DNA from: JBOICV01 sp050740255
GTDB taxonomy: Bacteria; Pseudomonadota; Gammaproteobacteria; Nevskiales; JBOICV01
Reading direction: 5' to 3'
Length of the DNA: 27,658 nt
Assembly: GCA_050740255.1 (NCBI GenBank)
Contig: JBOICV010000135.1
Coordinates: 1-27,658 of the forward strand
Shown here: positions 9,166-17,082 of the stretch, piece by piece
Layout: each line of letters starts with the position of its first letter
Numbering within the stretch: position 1 is the first letter of the stretch
Notes under the pieces: generated by a model
Databases searched by the model: none
Told to the model about the DNA's origin: nothing
What the model saw: the letters and a program-made list of their open reading frames with translations, nothing else
Translations under genes and position numbers: made by a program

Positions 9166-9624
9166 TTAGAAGTAATACCGGCTGATGGTATCGGCAACGC
9201 AGGCCGGCTTAGCTTCGCCTTCAATCTCAACCGTGATGCGAATCGTGGCGTGAACGCCGCCGTCCTTGGTTTTCTCCGCCGCCACCAGCTCGCCCCGGCC
9301 GCGAACACGGCTACCGGCCTTTACCGCAGACGGAAACCGGACTTTCTCCGTACCGTAATTCACCCCCATCTTCATGCCGCGCACCTCGACGATCTGGGGC
9401 AGAAAACGGCTGCACAGCGACAGAGTCAAATAGCCGTGCGCGATGCAGGCGCCGAACGGTCCCTGCTTCGCGCGTTCAGCGTCCACATGTATCCACTGAT
9501 GGTCGTCAGTCGCATCGGCAAACAAACTGATGCGCTGTTGCGTAACCATCATCCAGTCACTTTCACCCAGCGGCTTGCCGATGGCGGCAAGAATGGCGTC
9601 GGCGGACTCGAATATCGTTGGCAT
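9166..9624 (-). CDS. MaoC-like (R)-specific enoyl-CoA hydratase, NodN/HtdZ type
   Basis: 152 aa single hot-dog domain. FADATDDHQWIHVD carries the hydratase-2 catalytic pair (D41 and H46; consensus D-x-N-P-L-H with the NodN/HtdZ variant QWIH). It is followed by the AHGYLTLSL substrate-tunnel helix. It would add water to a trans-2-enoyl-CoA to form a (3R)-hydroxyacyl-CoA. It lies between ipdF and the thiolase, suggesting it supplies hydroxyacyl-CoA to IpdF or another SDR in the ring-degradation beta-oxidation. Length is normal for the single-domain family. Start ATG at 9624 has only a weak ribosome site. Confidence 0.86.
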   Translation of the reverse strand: MPTIFESADAILAAIGKPLGESDWMMVTQQRISLFADATDDHQWIHVDAERAKQGPFGACIAHGYLTLSLCSRFLPQIVEVRGMKMGVNYGTEKVRFPSAVKAGSRVRGRGELVAAEKTKDGGVHATIRITVEIEGEAKPACVADTISRYYF

Positions 9625-9653
9625 TTCGTTTTCCTCAGCTTATGCAAAAAATG

Positions 9654-9725
9654 CTGGGCCCCGGCTTTCGCCGGGGCAGCGCGCCAGTGGTTCTTCGTCA
9701 TTCCGGCGAAGGCCGGAATCCAGTG
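9654..9725. repeat. Palindromic interspersed repeats between ipdF and MaoC genes
   Basis: Contains the hairpin CCCCGGCTTTCGCCGGGG (about 9659-9676) and a second perfect 8-bp inverted repeat, ATTCCGGC-gaag-GCCGGAAT (9700-9719), within CGTCATTCCGGCGAAGGCC. The second element recurs inverted at 17153-17179. This is a repeat type widespread in proteobacteria and may act as a transcription attenuator or mRNA stabiliser. Confidence 0.75.
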
Positions 9726-9746
9726 TCTCCCTCTCCATCCTCATCA

Positions 9747-10532
9747 TCAGGCGCGCTGGCTGGAGGCCGACAAGACTTCGCCGGCCAGATATGAGGAATA
9801 ATCGCTGGCGAGGAAGATCACCACATTGGCCATTTCCCAAACCTCGGCGGCTCGGCCAAAAGCTTCCTGCGCACAAAGCCGCTTGAGCAGTTCTTCATCG
9901 GCGCTCTTCTTCAGGAAATCATGCATGGCGATGCTGGGCGAGATGGCATTGATGCGTATGCCGAATTCAGCCGCTTCCAGCGCACTGCAGCGGGTCAGCG
10001 CCATTACACCGGCCTTGGCCGCAGCGTAATGCGCCTGCTCCTTCTGCGCCCGCCAGCCGAGCACTGAAGCGTTATTGATGATGGCGCCACGTTTGCGCGG
10101 CTGCATGCGTTTGAGTACCGCGCGGGTCATGCGGAAAGTACCGTTGAGCGAAACGTCAATCACCCTGAGCCACTCTTCGTCACTCATGTCGGTGACGCGC
10201 TTTTGTCCGCCCAGACCGGCATTGTTGAATAACACGTCAATGCCATCGAGTTTTTGCTCGGCTTCTTCGACCAAAGCCTGTACCTGATCTTCCTGGGTCA
10301 CATCACCCAGCTTGCCGAAAATCGCTTTATGGCCGGTTTCCTCGCGTAACTTGGCGACGGCCTCCTCCAGCCGGCGCGGATGCAGATCGGAAATCATCAG
10401 CGCGCGGCAGTCCTCTTCGGCGCAGCGGCGTGCAGTGGCAAAGCCGATGCCACCGCCCGCGGCGGCGGTGATCAACACCGATTTGCCCTTCAGCAAACCG
10501 TGACCGGGCACATAGTTTGGTGCTGGTGTCAT
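9747..10532 (-). CDS. ipdF: IpdF-like short-chain dehydrogenase (C-ring hydroxyacyl-CoA dehydrogenase)
   Basis: 261 aa classical SDR with an unusual nucleotide motif TAAAGGGIG (22-30), NNAG (103-106) and the catalytic S156-Y169-K173. Long blocks such as NNASVLGWRAQ, HYAAAKAGVMALTRCSA and ASDYSSYLAGEV match my memory of actinobacterial IpdF (Rv3559c). There it oxidises 5-hydroxy-methylhexahydroindanone-propionyl-CoA during HIP degradation. AGGAAG lies 6 nt before the ATG, and the start is 10 nt after the stop of the fused acyl-CoA dehydrogenase, so the two are one operon. The orthology is from recalled sequence; the SDR family is certain. Confidence 0.88.
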   Translation of the reverse strand: MTPAPNYVPGHGLLKGKSVLITAAAGGGIGFATARRCAEEDCRALMISDLHPRRLEEAVAKLREETGHKAIFGKLGDVTQEDQVQALVEEAEQKLDGIDVLFNNAGLGGQKRVTDMSDEEWLRVIDVSLNGTFRMTRAVLKRMQPRKRGAIINNASVLGWRAQKEQAHYAAAKAGVMALTRCSALEAAEFGIRINAISPSIAMHDFLKKSADEELLKRLCAQEAFGRAAEVWEMANVVIFLASDYSSYLAGEVLSASSQRA

Positions 10533-10542
10533 TCGCTGCTTC

Positions 10543-13005
10543 CTAAATCTCTTCCACTACAACAGGAGAAACAGTGCGCGGAGCTGCCTGCTCTTCCCCT
10601 CCCCTTGTGGGAGGGGATTGAGGGGAGGGGCGCGGCTCCTTCGGCATGCCTAATGCCCGCTCGGCGATGATATTCAGTTGTATCTCATTGGTGCCGGCGT
10701 AAATCGTATCGGCGCGGGTGAACAAGAATAACTGTTGCAGACGAGTACGCTCCGGATCGTCGCTGACGATATCACCCTCGGCGCCGAGTACGTCCATCGC
10801 CAGCTTGCCGAGATCGCGATGCCAGTTGGACCAGTAGTACTTGTACATCATCGCTTCGCGTTGCAGCTTGCCGTCCTGTGCGCCGGATAGCGTGCGCAGG
10901 GCGTTGTAGCGCATTGCCTTAAGGCCAAGCCATGCCTGGGCGATGCGGTTACGGATCACTGGATCCCGCGCTGAACCGTTCGATTTTGCCGCGGCGCAGA
11001 CCAGCTCCAGTTCATGTGCGAAATGCATTTGCTGGCCCAGCGTGGAGACGCCGCGCTCAAAGCCAAGCAAGGCCATGGCGATACTCCAGCCCTCGCCCGG
11101 TTTGCCCACCAGGTTGTCGGCCGCGGTACGCGCGCCATCGAAGAACACTTCGTTGAACTCCGCAGTACCGGTCAGTTGTTCGATCGGCCGGATCTCGATT
11201 CCCGGTTGATTGAGCGGCACCAGCAGGAAACACAGGCCGCGATTGCCCTTGGTATTGGGGTCGCAGCGCGCGACCACGAAAATCCACTGGGATTCATGCG
11301 CGAGCGAGGTCCAGACTTTCTGGCCGTCGATAATCCAGTCGCCGTTCGACGGGTCCTGCAGTGCGCGCGTCTGGACATTCGCCAGATCGGAGCCGGCATT
11401 CGGTTCGGAATAACCCTGGCACCAGAATTCCGTGCCCGCGACGATGCCGGGCAGATACTTGTTCTTCTGCGCTTCGCTGCCGTGGGCTATCAGCGTGGGT
11501 CCGATCAGGCCTTCGCCGATATGACCCATCCTGCCGGGGCCGCCGACGCGCGCATACTCCTCGTGGAAAATCACTTGCTGCGCCAGTGACAGCGCGCGCC
11601 CGCCGCAGGCCTTGGGCCAACCCACACAGGTCCAGCCTTCCGCCGCAAGTTCGCGTTCCCAGCGCTTGCGCAGTTCCGGATAAGCGTCTTCATCACCCGG
11701 CCCGCCGTGGTGCTTGAGCACCGCAAAATCTCCGACCAGATGTTCCCGCATCCAGGCGGCGACCTCTTCCCGGAAGCGATCATCGTTCAGTTCCCCCTCC
11801 CCTTGCGGGAGAGCCTGTCCCCGTATCGAGTACGGGGCAGGCTCTGAGCCGGTCGAAGGAGGGTTGGGGGGAGGGGAACTAAATAGTTGGCCCGCGACGC
11901 GTTCCCGCAGCGCATCGCTGCTGCCGAACCAGTGGCTGGTCGCCTGCGCACGCTTGAAGTAAAGCTGCGGGTCGTATTCCCAGGTGAAGCCAACGCCGCC
12001 GTGCAGTTGAATCGCCTCGCTAGCGCAGTAGAAAAACGCATCCGCGGCGCATACCTTCGCGCCGGCTGCTTCGAGCTTCAATTCGGTGGTTGGCAGCGCC
12101 GGATGAACCGCCCGCGCTGCGCCGTAAACAGCGGAACGCGCCGCTTCGATTTTCACCATCATTTCGGCACAGCGGTGCTTCACCGCCTGGAAAGACGCAA
12201 TTTTGCGCCCGAACTGCGTGCGCTCCGCGACATAGGCCAGTGTGAGGTCCAAGCATTGCTGTGCGCCGCCCACCTGTTCGGCCGCAAGCGCAATCGCCGC
12301 CAACGCACAGGTACGCGCAAGCCCCTCCGCAACCGCCGGTCCATCCGCGAGCTTCGCGTCGAGCGGGACTTGCACATTGTCCAGGCGCAGCTCCGCCAGA
12401 CGCCGGGTCTGATCAAGTGTGTTCAGCGGTACGCGACTTACACCGCTGCTATCCGCCGGCAGCGCAAATAGCGCCCATTTATTCGCGATCCGCGCAGGGA
12501 TTAAAAGCAATTGCGCCGTCGCGCCATCGGGAACGTGGCCGAAGCGGCCGTTCATAAGATATTGCTGACCGGATTTACGTGCGGTGGCCGGACGACCGCG
12601 CGGATTCCAGTCCACACCGGTATCGGCGAGCGCCACGCTCGCGCGGAGCTTGCCGGCCGCAATTTCGGGAAGATAGCGCCGTTTTGCATCAGCGCCGGCC
12701 GTCTCAAGCAAGGCGGTTGCCGCCAGGCATACCGTCGAAAAAAATGGCGCGCACAACAAGCGGCGCCCCATCTGCTCCGTCAGCAGCGTCAGCTCCACCC
12801 AGGACAGACCGAGACCGCCGTAGTCCTCGGGGATATGCGTTGCACACCAACCCAATTCTTCACCGATGCGCTGCCATAGCTTTGGCTCGTAGCCCACCGG
12901 GGTCGCCATCGCCTTGCGCACCGCCTGCGAGTCGCTGTGTTTCGCAAGAAAGCTCTCCGCCGTATCGCGGATGAGCGCCTGGTCGTCGGTGAGGGCGAAA
13001 TTCAT
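10543..13005 (-). CDS. Fused two-domain acyl-CoA dehydrogenase (FadE34-like architecture)
   Basis: 820 aa from the ATG at 13005 (MNFALTDDQ), where acyl-CoA dehydrogenase homology begins; the frame extends upstream but without homology. Domain 1 (about 1-373) has the FAD-contact motif RTQFGRKIASFQAVKH and QLHGGVGFTWEYD but no catalytic Glu at the usual C-terminal site. Domain 2 (about 406-795) has YSEPNAGSD, QKVWTS, and GFERG with E650, the likely base; its C-terminal loop is YAGTNEIQ instead of YEGT. Steroid acyl-CoA dehydrogenases are known as alpha2beta2 heterotetramers, and FadE34/ChsE3 is a known natural fusion, so this chain plausibly carries both subunits. The linker and the last 25-30 residues are repeat-derived. 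Precedes ipdF by 10 nt. The exact substrate (side chain or HIP intermediate) is unknown. Confidence 0.9.
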   Translation of the reverse strand: MNFALTDDQALIRDTAESFLAKHSDSQAVRKAMATPVGYEPKLWQRIGEELGWCATHIPEDYGGLGLSWVELTLLTEQMGRRLLCAPFFSTVCLAATALLETAGADAKRRYLPEIAAGKLRASVALADTGVDWNPRGRPATARKSGQQYLMNGRFGHVPDGATAQLLLIPARIANKWALFALPADSSGVSRVPLNTLDQTRRLAELRLDNVQVPLDAKLADGPAVAEGLARTCALAAIALAAEQVGGAQQCLDLTLAYVAERTQFGRKIASFQAVKHRCAEMMVKIEAARSAVYGAARAVHPALPTTELKLEAAGAKVCAADAFFYCASEAIQLHGGVGFTWEYDPQLYFKRAQATSHWFGSSDALRERVAGQLFSSPPPNPPSTGSEPAPYSIRGQALPQGEGELNDDRFREEVAAWMREHLVGDFAVLKHHGGPGDEDAYPELRKRWERELAAEGWTCVGWPKACGGRALSLAQQVIFHEEYARVGGPGRMGHIGEGLIGPTLIAHGSEAQKNKYLPGIVAGTEFWCQGYSEPNAGSDLANVQTRALQDPSNGDWIIDGQKVWTSLAHESQWIFVVARCDPNTKGNRGLCFLLVPLNQPGIEIRPIEQLTGTAEFNEVFFDGARTAADNLVGKPGEGWSIAMALLGFERGVSTLGQQMHFAHELELVCAAAKSNGSARDPVIRNRIAQAWLGLKAMRYNALRTLSGAQDGKLQREAMMYKYYWSNWHRDLGKLAMDVLGAEGDIVSDDPERTRLQQLFLFTRADTIYAGTNEIQLNIIAERALGMPKEPRPSPQSPPTRGGEEQAAPRTVSPVVVEEI
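10593..10631. repeat. Interspersed repeat in frame at the 3' end of the fused acyl-CoA dehydrogenase gene
   Basis: CCCCTCCCCTTGTGGGAGGGG followed by ATTGAGGGGAGGGG, the same family as the repeats at 9034 and 11790. It lies after the last conserved acyl-CoA dehydrogenase residues (ERALGMPKEP) and encodes a Pro/Ser/Gly-rich tail (RPSPQSPPTRGGEE). The gene then continues about 15 codons to its stop. Confidence 0.82.
11790..11880. repeat. Interspersed repeat in frame between the two acyl-CoA dehydrogenase domains
   Basis: Matches the intergenic copy at 9034-9095 at both ends (CCCCTCCCCTTGCGG, GAGCCTGTCC, GGTCGAAGGAGGGT, GGGGGAGGGG) but carries about 23 extra bases that form a hairpin (11813-11842, arms GCCTG-CCCCGTA and TACGGGG-CAGGC). 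On the minus strand it is translated into the Pro/Ser-rich linker starting SSPPPNPPSTGSEPAP. Confidence 0.86.
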
Positions 13006-13135
13006 GCGGAATTTCTTTTGGATTGAGCCGATTATGAGCGGAACCCCCGGACGGCTCATCATCCGTTGGGGTGAAAGAAAACTCTCCTTAAACGCCCATA
13101 CCAATGCCGCGCGTAGTAAGCCCGTTTCCAACAGC

Positions 13136-13163
13136 CTGAAACGTATATAACATACGTTATAAT
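13136..13163 (+). promoter_or_regulatory. Probable sigma-70 promoter of the toxin-antitoxin operon
   Basis: A perfect -10 hexamer TATAAT (13158-13163) with a fair -35 CTGAAA (13136-13141) at 16-nt spacing, pointing to the antitoxin start at 13200. It is in a locally AT-rich patch unlike the GC-rich surroundings. Confidence 0.65.
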
Positions 13164-13166
13164 ACG
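13142..13166. promoter_or_regulatory. Palindromic operator candidate over the toxin-antitoxin -10 box
   Basis: Arms CGTATATAAC (13142-13151) and GTTATAATACG (13156-13166) form an inverted repeat with one extra base in the right arm and a 4-nt centre. It overlaps the -10 box. Antitoxins of the AbrB/MazE fold usually repress their own operon at such sites, so this is the likely autoregulatory operator. Confidence 0.6.
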
Positions 13167-13199
13167 TTTACGTCCCCATTTACGGACTTGAGCCGCGCC

Positions 13200-13424
13200 A
13201 TGAAACTAAAGATCACCACCGTCGGCAACTCAGCCGGCGTCATCCTGCCCAAGGAATTGCTCGCGCGGTTGCGGCTTGAGAAAGGCGATGAACTCTACGT
13301 GGCGGAACTACCGGACGGCATCAAACTGATGCCCCACGATCCTGTATTTTCACAACAGATGGAGGCCGCGGAGCGCGTGATGCGTGAGGATCGCAACGTC
13401 CTGCGCAAGCTTTCGGAGAACTGA
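13200..13424 (+). CDS. AbrB/MazE-family antitoxin
   Basis: 74 aa. The N-terminus (KLKITTVGNSAGVILPKELLARLRLEKGDEL) is a SpoVT/AbrB DNA-binding domain, with VGNSAGVILPKE as the hallmark. The C-terminal half (about 45-74; QQMEAAERVMREDRNVLRKL) should be the toxin-binding segment. The ATG at 13200 is taken because homology begins there; the frame opens 12 nt earlier. The stop is 3 nt before the Doc toxin start, a standard antitoxin-first arrangement. It should neutralise the toxin and repress the operon through the palindrome upstream. Confidence 0.9.
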   Translation: MKLKITTVGNSAGVILPKELLARLRLEKGDELYVAELPDGIKLMPHDPVFSQQMEAAERVMREDRNVLRKLSEN

Positions 13425-13427
13425 GCG

Positions 13428-13868
13428 ATGATCGTCTGGTTGGAGAAGGCGCTGGTGCTCGCGATTCACGATCGTCAGCTTGCGGAACACGGCGGCGCCA
13501 GTGGTGTACGCGACGAGACCTTGCTTGAGTCCCCCCTTGCGCGAGGGCAGCAGACATATAGCTACGGGGAACCCGATATCGCAGACCTGGCAGCCGCGCT
13601 CGCCTATGGCTTGGCGCGCAATCATCCCTTCGTGGACGGCAACAAGCGTACGGCCCATGTCGCCTATCGAATTTTTCTCGCACTCAATGGGGTTGAGCTG
13701 GTTGCAACTGACGAGGAAAAATATCTGGCGATGCTTGAAATCGCCGAAGGCAATTGGACTGAGGAAAACGTTTCTGCGTGGCTGCGGCCGCGACTCCGAT
13801 CAAACGCAACCGGCGAGGTGCATGAGCCGCGGCAGAAATATCGAGTTAAGCGGCAAGCTCGGAGTTAG
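13428..13868 (+). CDS. doc: Doc/Fic-family toxin
   Basis: 146 aa. Carries the Fic-fold motif NHPFVDGNKRTA (H66 onward), the Doc variant with K in GNKR, plus the upstream GVRDETLLESPLARGQQTY block typical of Doc death-on-curing proteins. Doc phosphorylates elongation factor Tu and stops translation. GGAGA lies about 9 nt before the ATG and the gene follows the antitoxin by 3 nt. Its stop is 8 nt from the convergent stop of the SDR gene at 13877. About 15 basic residues at the C-terminus extend past the usual fold. Motif intact, so probably active. Confidence 0.9.
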   Translation: MIVWLEKALVLAIHDRQLAEHGGASGVRDETLLESPLARGQQTYSYGEPDIADLAAALAYGLARNHPFVDGNKRTAHVAYRIFLALNGVELVATDEEKYLAMLEIAEGNWTEENVSAWLRPRLRSNATGEVHEPRQKYRVKRQARS

Positions 13869-13876
13869 CGGAGGAA

Positions 13877-14755
13877 TCAGGTACCGTAGACCTTCTGCGG
13901 AGGCACCGCCTCCTTGAGCAGTGTATTCACCACTTCGGTCAGCTCCGCGGGATTCCAGCGGGCTTTCTTGTCACGCATCGGGCCGGTGCGCCAACCATCG
14001 GCAATTGAAATCTGGCCACCCGCAATCTCGAATACGCGCCCGGTCACGTGGCGGGACAGCGGGCTACCCAGCCAGACCACCAGCGGCGCGACGTTCGCCG
14101 GATCGAAGAAATCAAAGCCGCCATCCGCCGGCTTTTTCATGACTTCGCCGAATACCGGCTCGGTCATACCCGTGCGTGCGGCGGGCGTTAGAGCATTTAC
14201 GGTAATACCGTAACGGCCAAGCTCGGCCGCCTGCACCAGCGTCAGCGAAGCAATGCCGCCTTTCGCTGCCGCATAATTCGATTGCCCGACCGAGCCCTGC
14301 AATCCCGCACCTGAGCTGGTGTTGAGGATGCGCGCGTCCATTTTCGCGCCGGCCTTGGACTGCTCGCGCCAGCGCCGCACCAGAATGCTGGCCAGGCAGA
14401 AGTGTCCGCGCAAATGCACCCGGATGACGTCATCCCAGTCCTGCTCGCTCAGGCTGGCAAACATGCGGTCGCGTACTACGCCAGCATTGTTGATCAATAC
14501 CTCCACCTCGCCGAACCGTGCCACCGCCCCGTCCACGATTTTCTGCGCGGTATCCATGCGCGTGATGTCGTCGCTACTGGCCAGCGCCTGGCCGCCTTGT
14601 GCGGCGACTTCAGCGCAGACCGCCTCCGCCGCTTCGCGCTTGATATCGTTAACCACGACATTCGCGCCCTCGGCCGCGAAGGCCAGTGCATAGGCGCGGC
14701 CTAGACCCGCGCCAGCGCCGGTGATGATGACGGTTCTTCCGCTACAAATGCCCAT
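13877..14755 (-). CDS. SDR oxidoreductase of steroid cluster, Rv3548c-like
   Basis: 292 aa from the ATG at 14755 (MGICSGRTVIITGAG), with AAGGAAC 8 nt upstream. A longer reading frame to 14872 only translates an intergenic repeat. Motifs: TGAGAGLG (12-19), NNAG (89-92), S147/S148, Y161 and K165. NDIKR after beta-2 suggests NAD preference. The long C-terminal part (GFDFFDPANVAPLVVWLGS, HVTGRVFEIAGGQISIADGW) matches the subgroup related to peroxisomal multifunctional hydroxyacyl-CoA dehydrogenases and KstR2-regulon Rv3548c. It is last in the long minus-strand run, 65 nt after fadA6. Likely a 3-hydroxyacyl-CoA dehydrogenase for a ring-derived thioester; exact step unknown. Confidence 0.86.
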   Translation of the reverse strand: MGICSGRTVIITGAGAGLGRAYALAFAAEGANVVVNDIKREAAEAVCAEVAAQGGQALASSDDITRMDTAQKIVDGAVARFGEVEVLINNAGVVRDRMFASLSEQDWDDVIRVHLRGHFCLASILVRRWREQSKAGAKMDARILNTSSGAGLQGSVGQSNYAAAKGGIASLTLVQAAELGRYGITVNALTPAARTGMTEPVFGEVMKKPADGGFDFFDPANVAPLVVWLGSPLSRHVTGRVFEIAGGQISIADGWRTGPMRDKKARWNPAELTEVVNTLLKEAVPPQKVYGT

Positions 14756-14771
14756 GTCCGCGTTCCTTCGT

Positions 14772-14819
14772 GCCCCCACCCCAACCCTCCCCCGCAAGCG
14801 GGGGAGGGAAAGGGAGGGT
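14772..14819. repeat. Interspersed palindromic repeat between fadA6 and SDR genes
   Basis: CCCCCACCCCAACCCTCCCC followed by the CCCCCGCAAGCGGGGG palindrome and AGGGAAAGGGAGGG. Same family as the in-frame copy at 1242-1326. It ends directly before the fadA6 stop codon. Confidence 0.82.
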
Positions 14820-14820
14820 T

Positions 14821-15972
14821 TTAGCCAAGTCTCTCGATGATAGTGACGTTGGCGACGCCACCGCCTTCGCACATCGTCTGCAAACCATAACGGCCGCCTC
14901 TCCGCTCCAGCTCGTGCAGCAGGGTGGTCATCAACTTGGTGCCAGTCGCACCCAGCGGATGGCCGAGTGCGATCGCGCCGCCGTTGACGTTCAACTGTTC
15001 GTGCGCGAAACCCGTTTCCTTCATCCAGGCCATCGGCACCGAGGCAAAAGCCTCATTGCATTCAGCGATTTCGATCTCGCTGGGCTTCAGACCGGTTTTT
15101 TTCAGCGCCCGCTGGGTTGCGGGAATTGGCGCGGTCAGCATCCAGATCGGATCGTCACCCATGACGGTCATGTGGTGAATGCGCGCGCGCGGCGTCAGCT
15201 GGTAGCGCTTGAGCGCTGCCGCCGACACGATCAGCATCGCGGAGGCGCCGTCGCAGGTCTGGCTGGACACTCCCGCGGTGAGCTTGCCGCCGGGCGTAAG
15301 TGGTTCGAGTTCCGCCATTTTCTCCAATGAGGTTTCGCGTGTGGTCTCGTCCACGTCGAGCCCGTTCAGCGGCACAATTTCGCGCTTGAAGCGACCATCA
15401 GCTATCGCGGCACGCGCGCGCCGGTGACTTTCCAGCGCAAATATCTCCATCTCCTTGCGCGTGATATGCCAATGGTCCGCGATTTTCTGCGCACCGTGGA
15501 ACTGCGATACCGGCTCGCCGCCGAAACGCGTGGTCCAGCCTTTTGATCCGGAGAACGGGTCTTTGAACCCCAGCGCCTGGCCCGCGATCATCGCCGAGCC
15601 AATGGGAATGCTGCTCATGGTCTGCACGCCGCCGGCAATAATCACATCCTGCGTACCGCTCATCACCGCCTGCGCGGCGAAATGCACCGCCTGCTGCGAG
15701 GAGCCGCACTGACGGTCAATCGTCACGCCGGCGACGCTCAGCGGCAAGCCTGCCGCGAGCCAGCAACTGCGGCCGATATTGCCGGCCAGCGGCCCAACCG
15801 CATCCACGCAACCCCAGATCACGTCGTCGTATTCGTCGGCCGGAATGGGCTGACGTTCTACCAGCGATTTCAGGACGTGTGCGCCGAGGTCGGCGCCGTG
15901 CACCTGCGCCAGACTGCCGCGGCGCTTGCCGGTGGGCGTGCGCAGTGCATCAACGATATAAGCTTCTGCCAT
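14821..15972 (-). CDS. fadA6: FadA6-like steroid ring-degradation thiolase
   Basis: 383 aa from the ATG at 15972 (MAEAYIVDALRTP), which matches the family N-terminus; a TTG five codons upstream overlaps the previous stop. Catalytic residues: C89 in IDRQCGSSQQ, H338 in GHPLGATG, C368 in CEGGG. Blocks VIWGCVDAVGPLAGNI, DRQCGSSQQAV, GGVQTMSSIPI and RYGLQTMCEGGG match my memory of FadA6 (Rv3556c), which thiolyses a ketoacyl-CoA in C/D-ring degradation. It starts 11 nt after the end of the upstream acyl-CoA dehydrogenase gene, consistent with one operon. Thiolase assignment is certain; orthology is strong but unsearched. Confidence 0.92.
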   Translation of the reverse strand: MAEAYIVDALRTPTGKRRGSLAQVHGADLGAHVLKSLVERQPIPADEYDDVIWGCVDAVGPLAGNIGRSCWLAAGLPLSVAGVTIDRQCGSSQQAVHFAAQAVMSGTQDVIIAGGVQTMSSIPIGSAMIAGQALGFKDPFSGSKGWTTRFGGEPVSQFHGAQKIADHWHITRKEMEIFALESHRRARAAIADGRFKREIVPLNGLDVDETTRETSLEKMAELEPLTPGGKLTAGVSSQTCDGASAMLIVSAAALKRYQLTPRARIHHMTVMGDDPIWMLTAPIPATQRALKKTGLKPSEIEIAECNEAFASVPMAWMKETGFAHEQLNVNGGAIALGHPLGATGTKLMTTLLHELERRGGRYGLQTMCEGGGVANVTIIERLG

Positions 15973-15983
15973 TGGCTTCTCTG

Positions 15984-17042
15984 TCAATTGATAAATGTCT
16001 CGCCCGGACCGAGGGCGGCGCCGTTAGTAAAAAGGAACTTGGCGATCCGAGTCTTATGGAAGGCCCGATCGCCCCAAGCGGCGTCCAGTACCCAGGCGCG
16101 CTTCATGAACATCTGCAAATCGGCCTCCCAGGTGTAACCCATCGCGCCGTGCACCTGCAGACTCTTGCGTGCAGCCAGCCAGGCGGCTTCACCGGCGGCG
16201 AGTTTGGCTTGCGACACATATAGCGATTGACGCGACTGGCCTTGCGCCAGCGCGTAGGCGGCGCGGAACACGACCGGTTTGGCGAATTCGATCTTCACCG
16301 CCACGTCCGCCAGATGATGCTTTACCGCCTGGAAGGAGCCGATCGGCTTACCAAACTGTTTGCGCTGCGCGCTGTAGTCAATGCCGAGATCCAGCATGCG
16401 TTGCGCCAAACCGAGCAATTGCGCGGCCAGGGCCAGGGTCGCCCGGTCCACCACGCCACTCCAAAGTCCGCGGCCCTGATCCGCCGGGCAGATGCGGGTT
16501 TTCTCGGACGGCGTCCAAGTTACTTTGTACAGCCGCCGCGACATATCAATGCTCTGATTCAGCCGCAATTCCACCTGGTCGCGTTTGAGCGCATGCACTT
16601 CGCCGTTGTGCCAGAGCAACAACAAATCAGCGAGTTGCGCGTCGGCCACCAGTGGGTTCACCGGATGACCCACCGCGATGCGCGTATTGCCGGCGGCGAT
16701 GCGCGGCAACCACTCGCGCTTGAGCGCGCTGTCTTCGGGCAAGTGGCCCAACAGGTAAGCGGCCAGATAGGCGGTATCGGACAAGGAGTCGGGAATGGCG
16801 TAATAACCCAGCTCCTGCTGCACCAATACCCAGTCCAGATCACCCAGGCCGATGCCGCCAAATGCTTCCGGTACCGACATCGCCGTCAAACCCTGGTCGG
16901 CAAGCTTGCTGCGCAATTCCTTGGAGCGCCCGTCCTCGGTCTCCCAGACCTCACGCAGCATTTCCGGGGCCGCTTCGACCATCAGAAACTTGCGGATTGC
17001 GTCGCGAAACGCGATTTGCTGGTCTTCGAAGGTGAAATCCAT
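15984..17042 (-). CDS. Acyl-CoA dehydrogenase, FAD-binding subunit type (FadE32/FadE33-like)
   Basis: 352 aa, short for the superfamily. It has RKQFGKPIGSFQAVKHHLADVAVKIE and LQVHGAMGYTWEADLQMFMKRAW, the flavin-contact segments, but the central beta domain is degenerate and no catalytic Glu is seen at the usual places. This is the profile of the non-catalytic partner in alpha2beta2 steroid acyl-CoA dehydrogenases. Its probable partner is the 393-aa protein encoded 158 nt upstream. GGAG lies 9 nt before the ATG. Likely oxidises an acyl-CoA of the HIP pathway; which one is unknown. Confidence 0.87.
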   Translation of the reverse strand: MDFTFEDQQIAFRDAIRKFLMVEAAPEMLREVWETEDGRSKELRSKLADQGLTAMSVPEAFGGIGLGDLDWVLVQQELGYYAIPDSLSDTAYLAAYLLGHLPEDSALKREWLPRIAAGNTRIAVGHPVNPLVADAQLADLLLLWHNGEVHALKRDQVELRLNQSIDMSRRLYKVTWTPSEKTRICPADQGRGLWSGVVDRATLALAAQLLGLAQRMLDLGIDYSAQRKQFGKPIGSFQAVKHHLADVAVKIEFAKPVVFRAAYALAQGQSRQSLYVSQAKLAAGEAAWLAARKSLQVHGAMGYTWEADLQMFMKRAWVLDAAWGDRAFHKTRIAKFLFTNGAALGPGETFIN

Positions 17043-17082
17043 TTATCGCTGCTCCAAGCTAGTTCGTCACCCGGCGGGGGCA

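Noticed and set aside
13006..13131. Upstream extension of the fused acyl-CoA dehydrogenase
   Set aside because: No homology before MNFALTDDQ, which is the usual start of the family; the extension runs toward the toxin-antitoxin promoter region.
14756..14872. 39-residue N-terminal extension of the SDR gene at 13877
   Set aside because: It translates the intergenic repeat at 14772-14819 and overlaps the end of fadA6; a good ribosome site precedes the ATG at 14755, where SDR homology begins.
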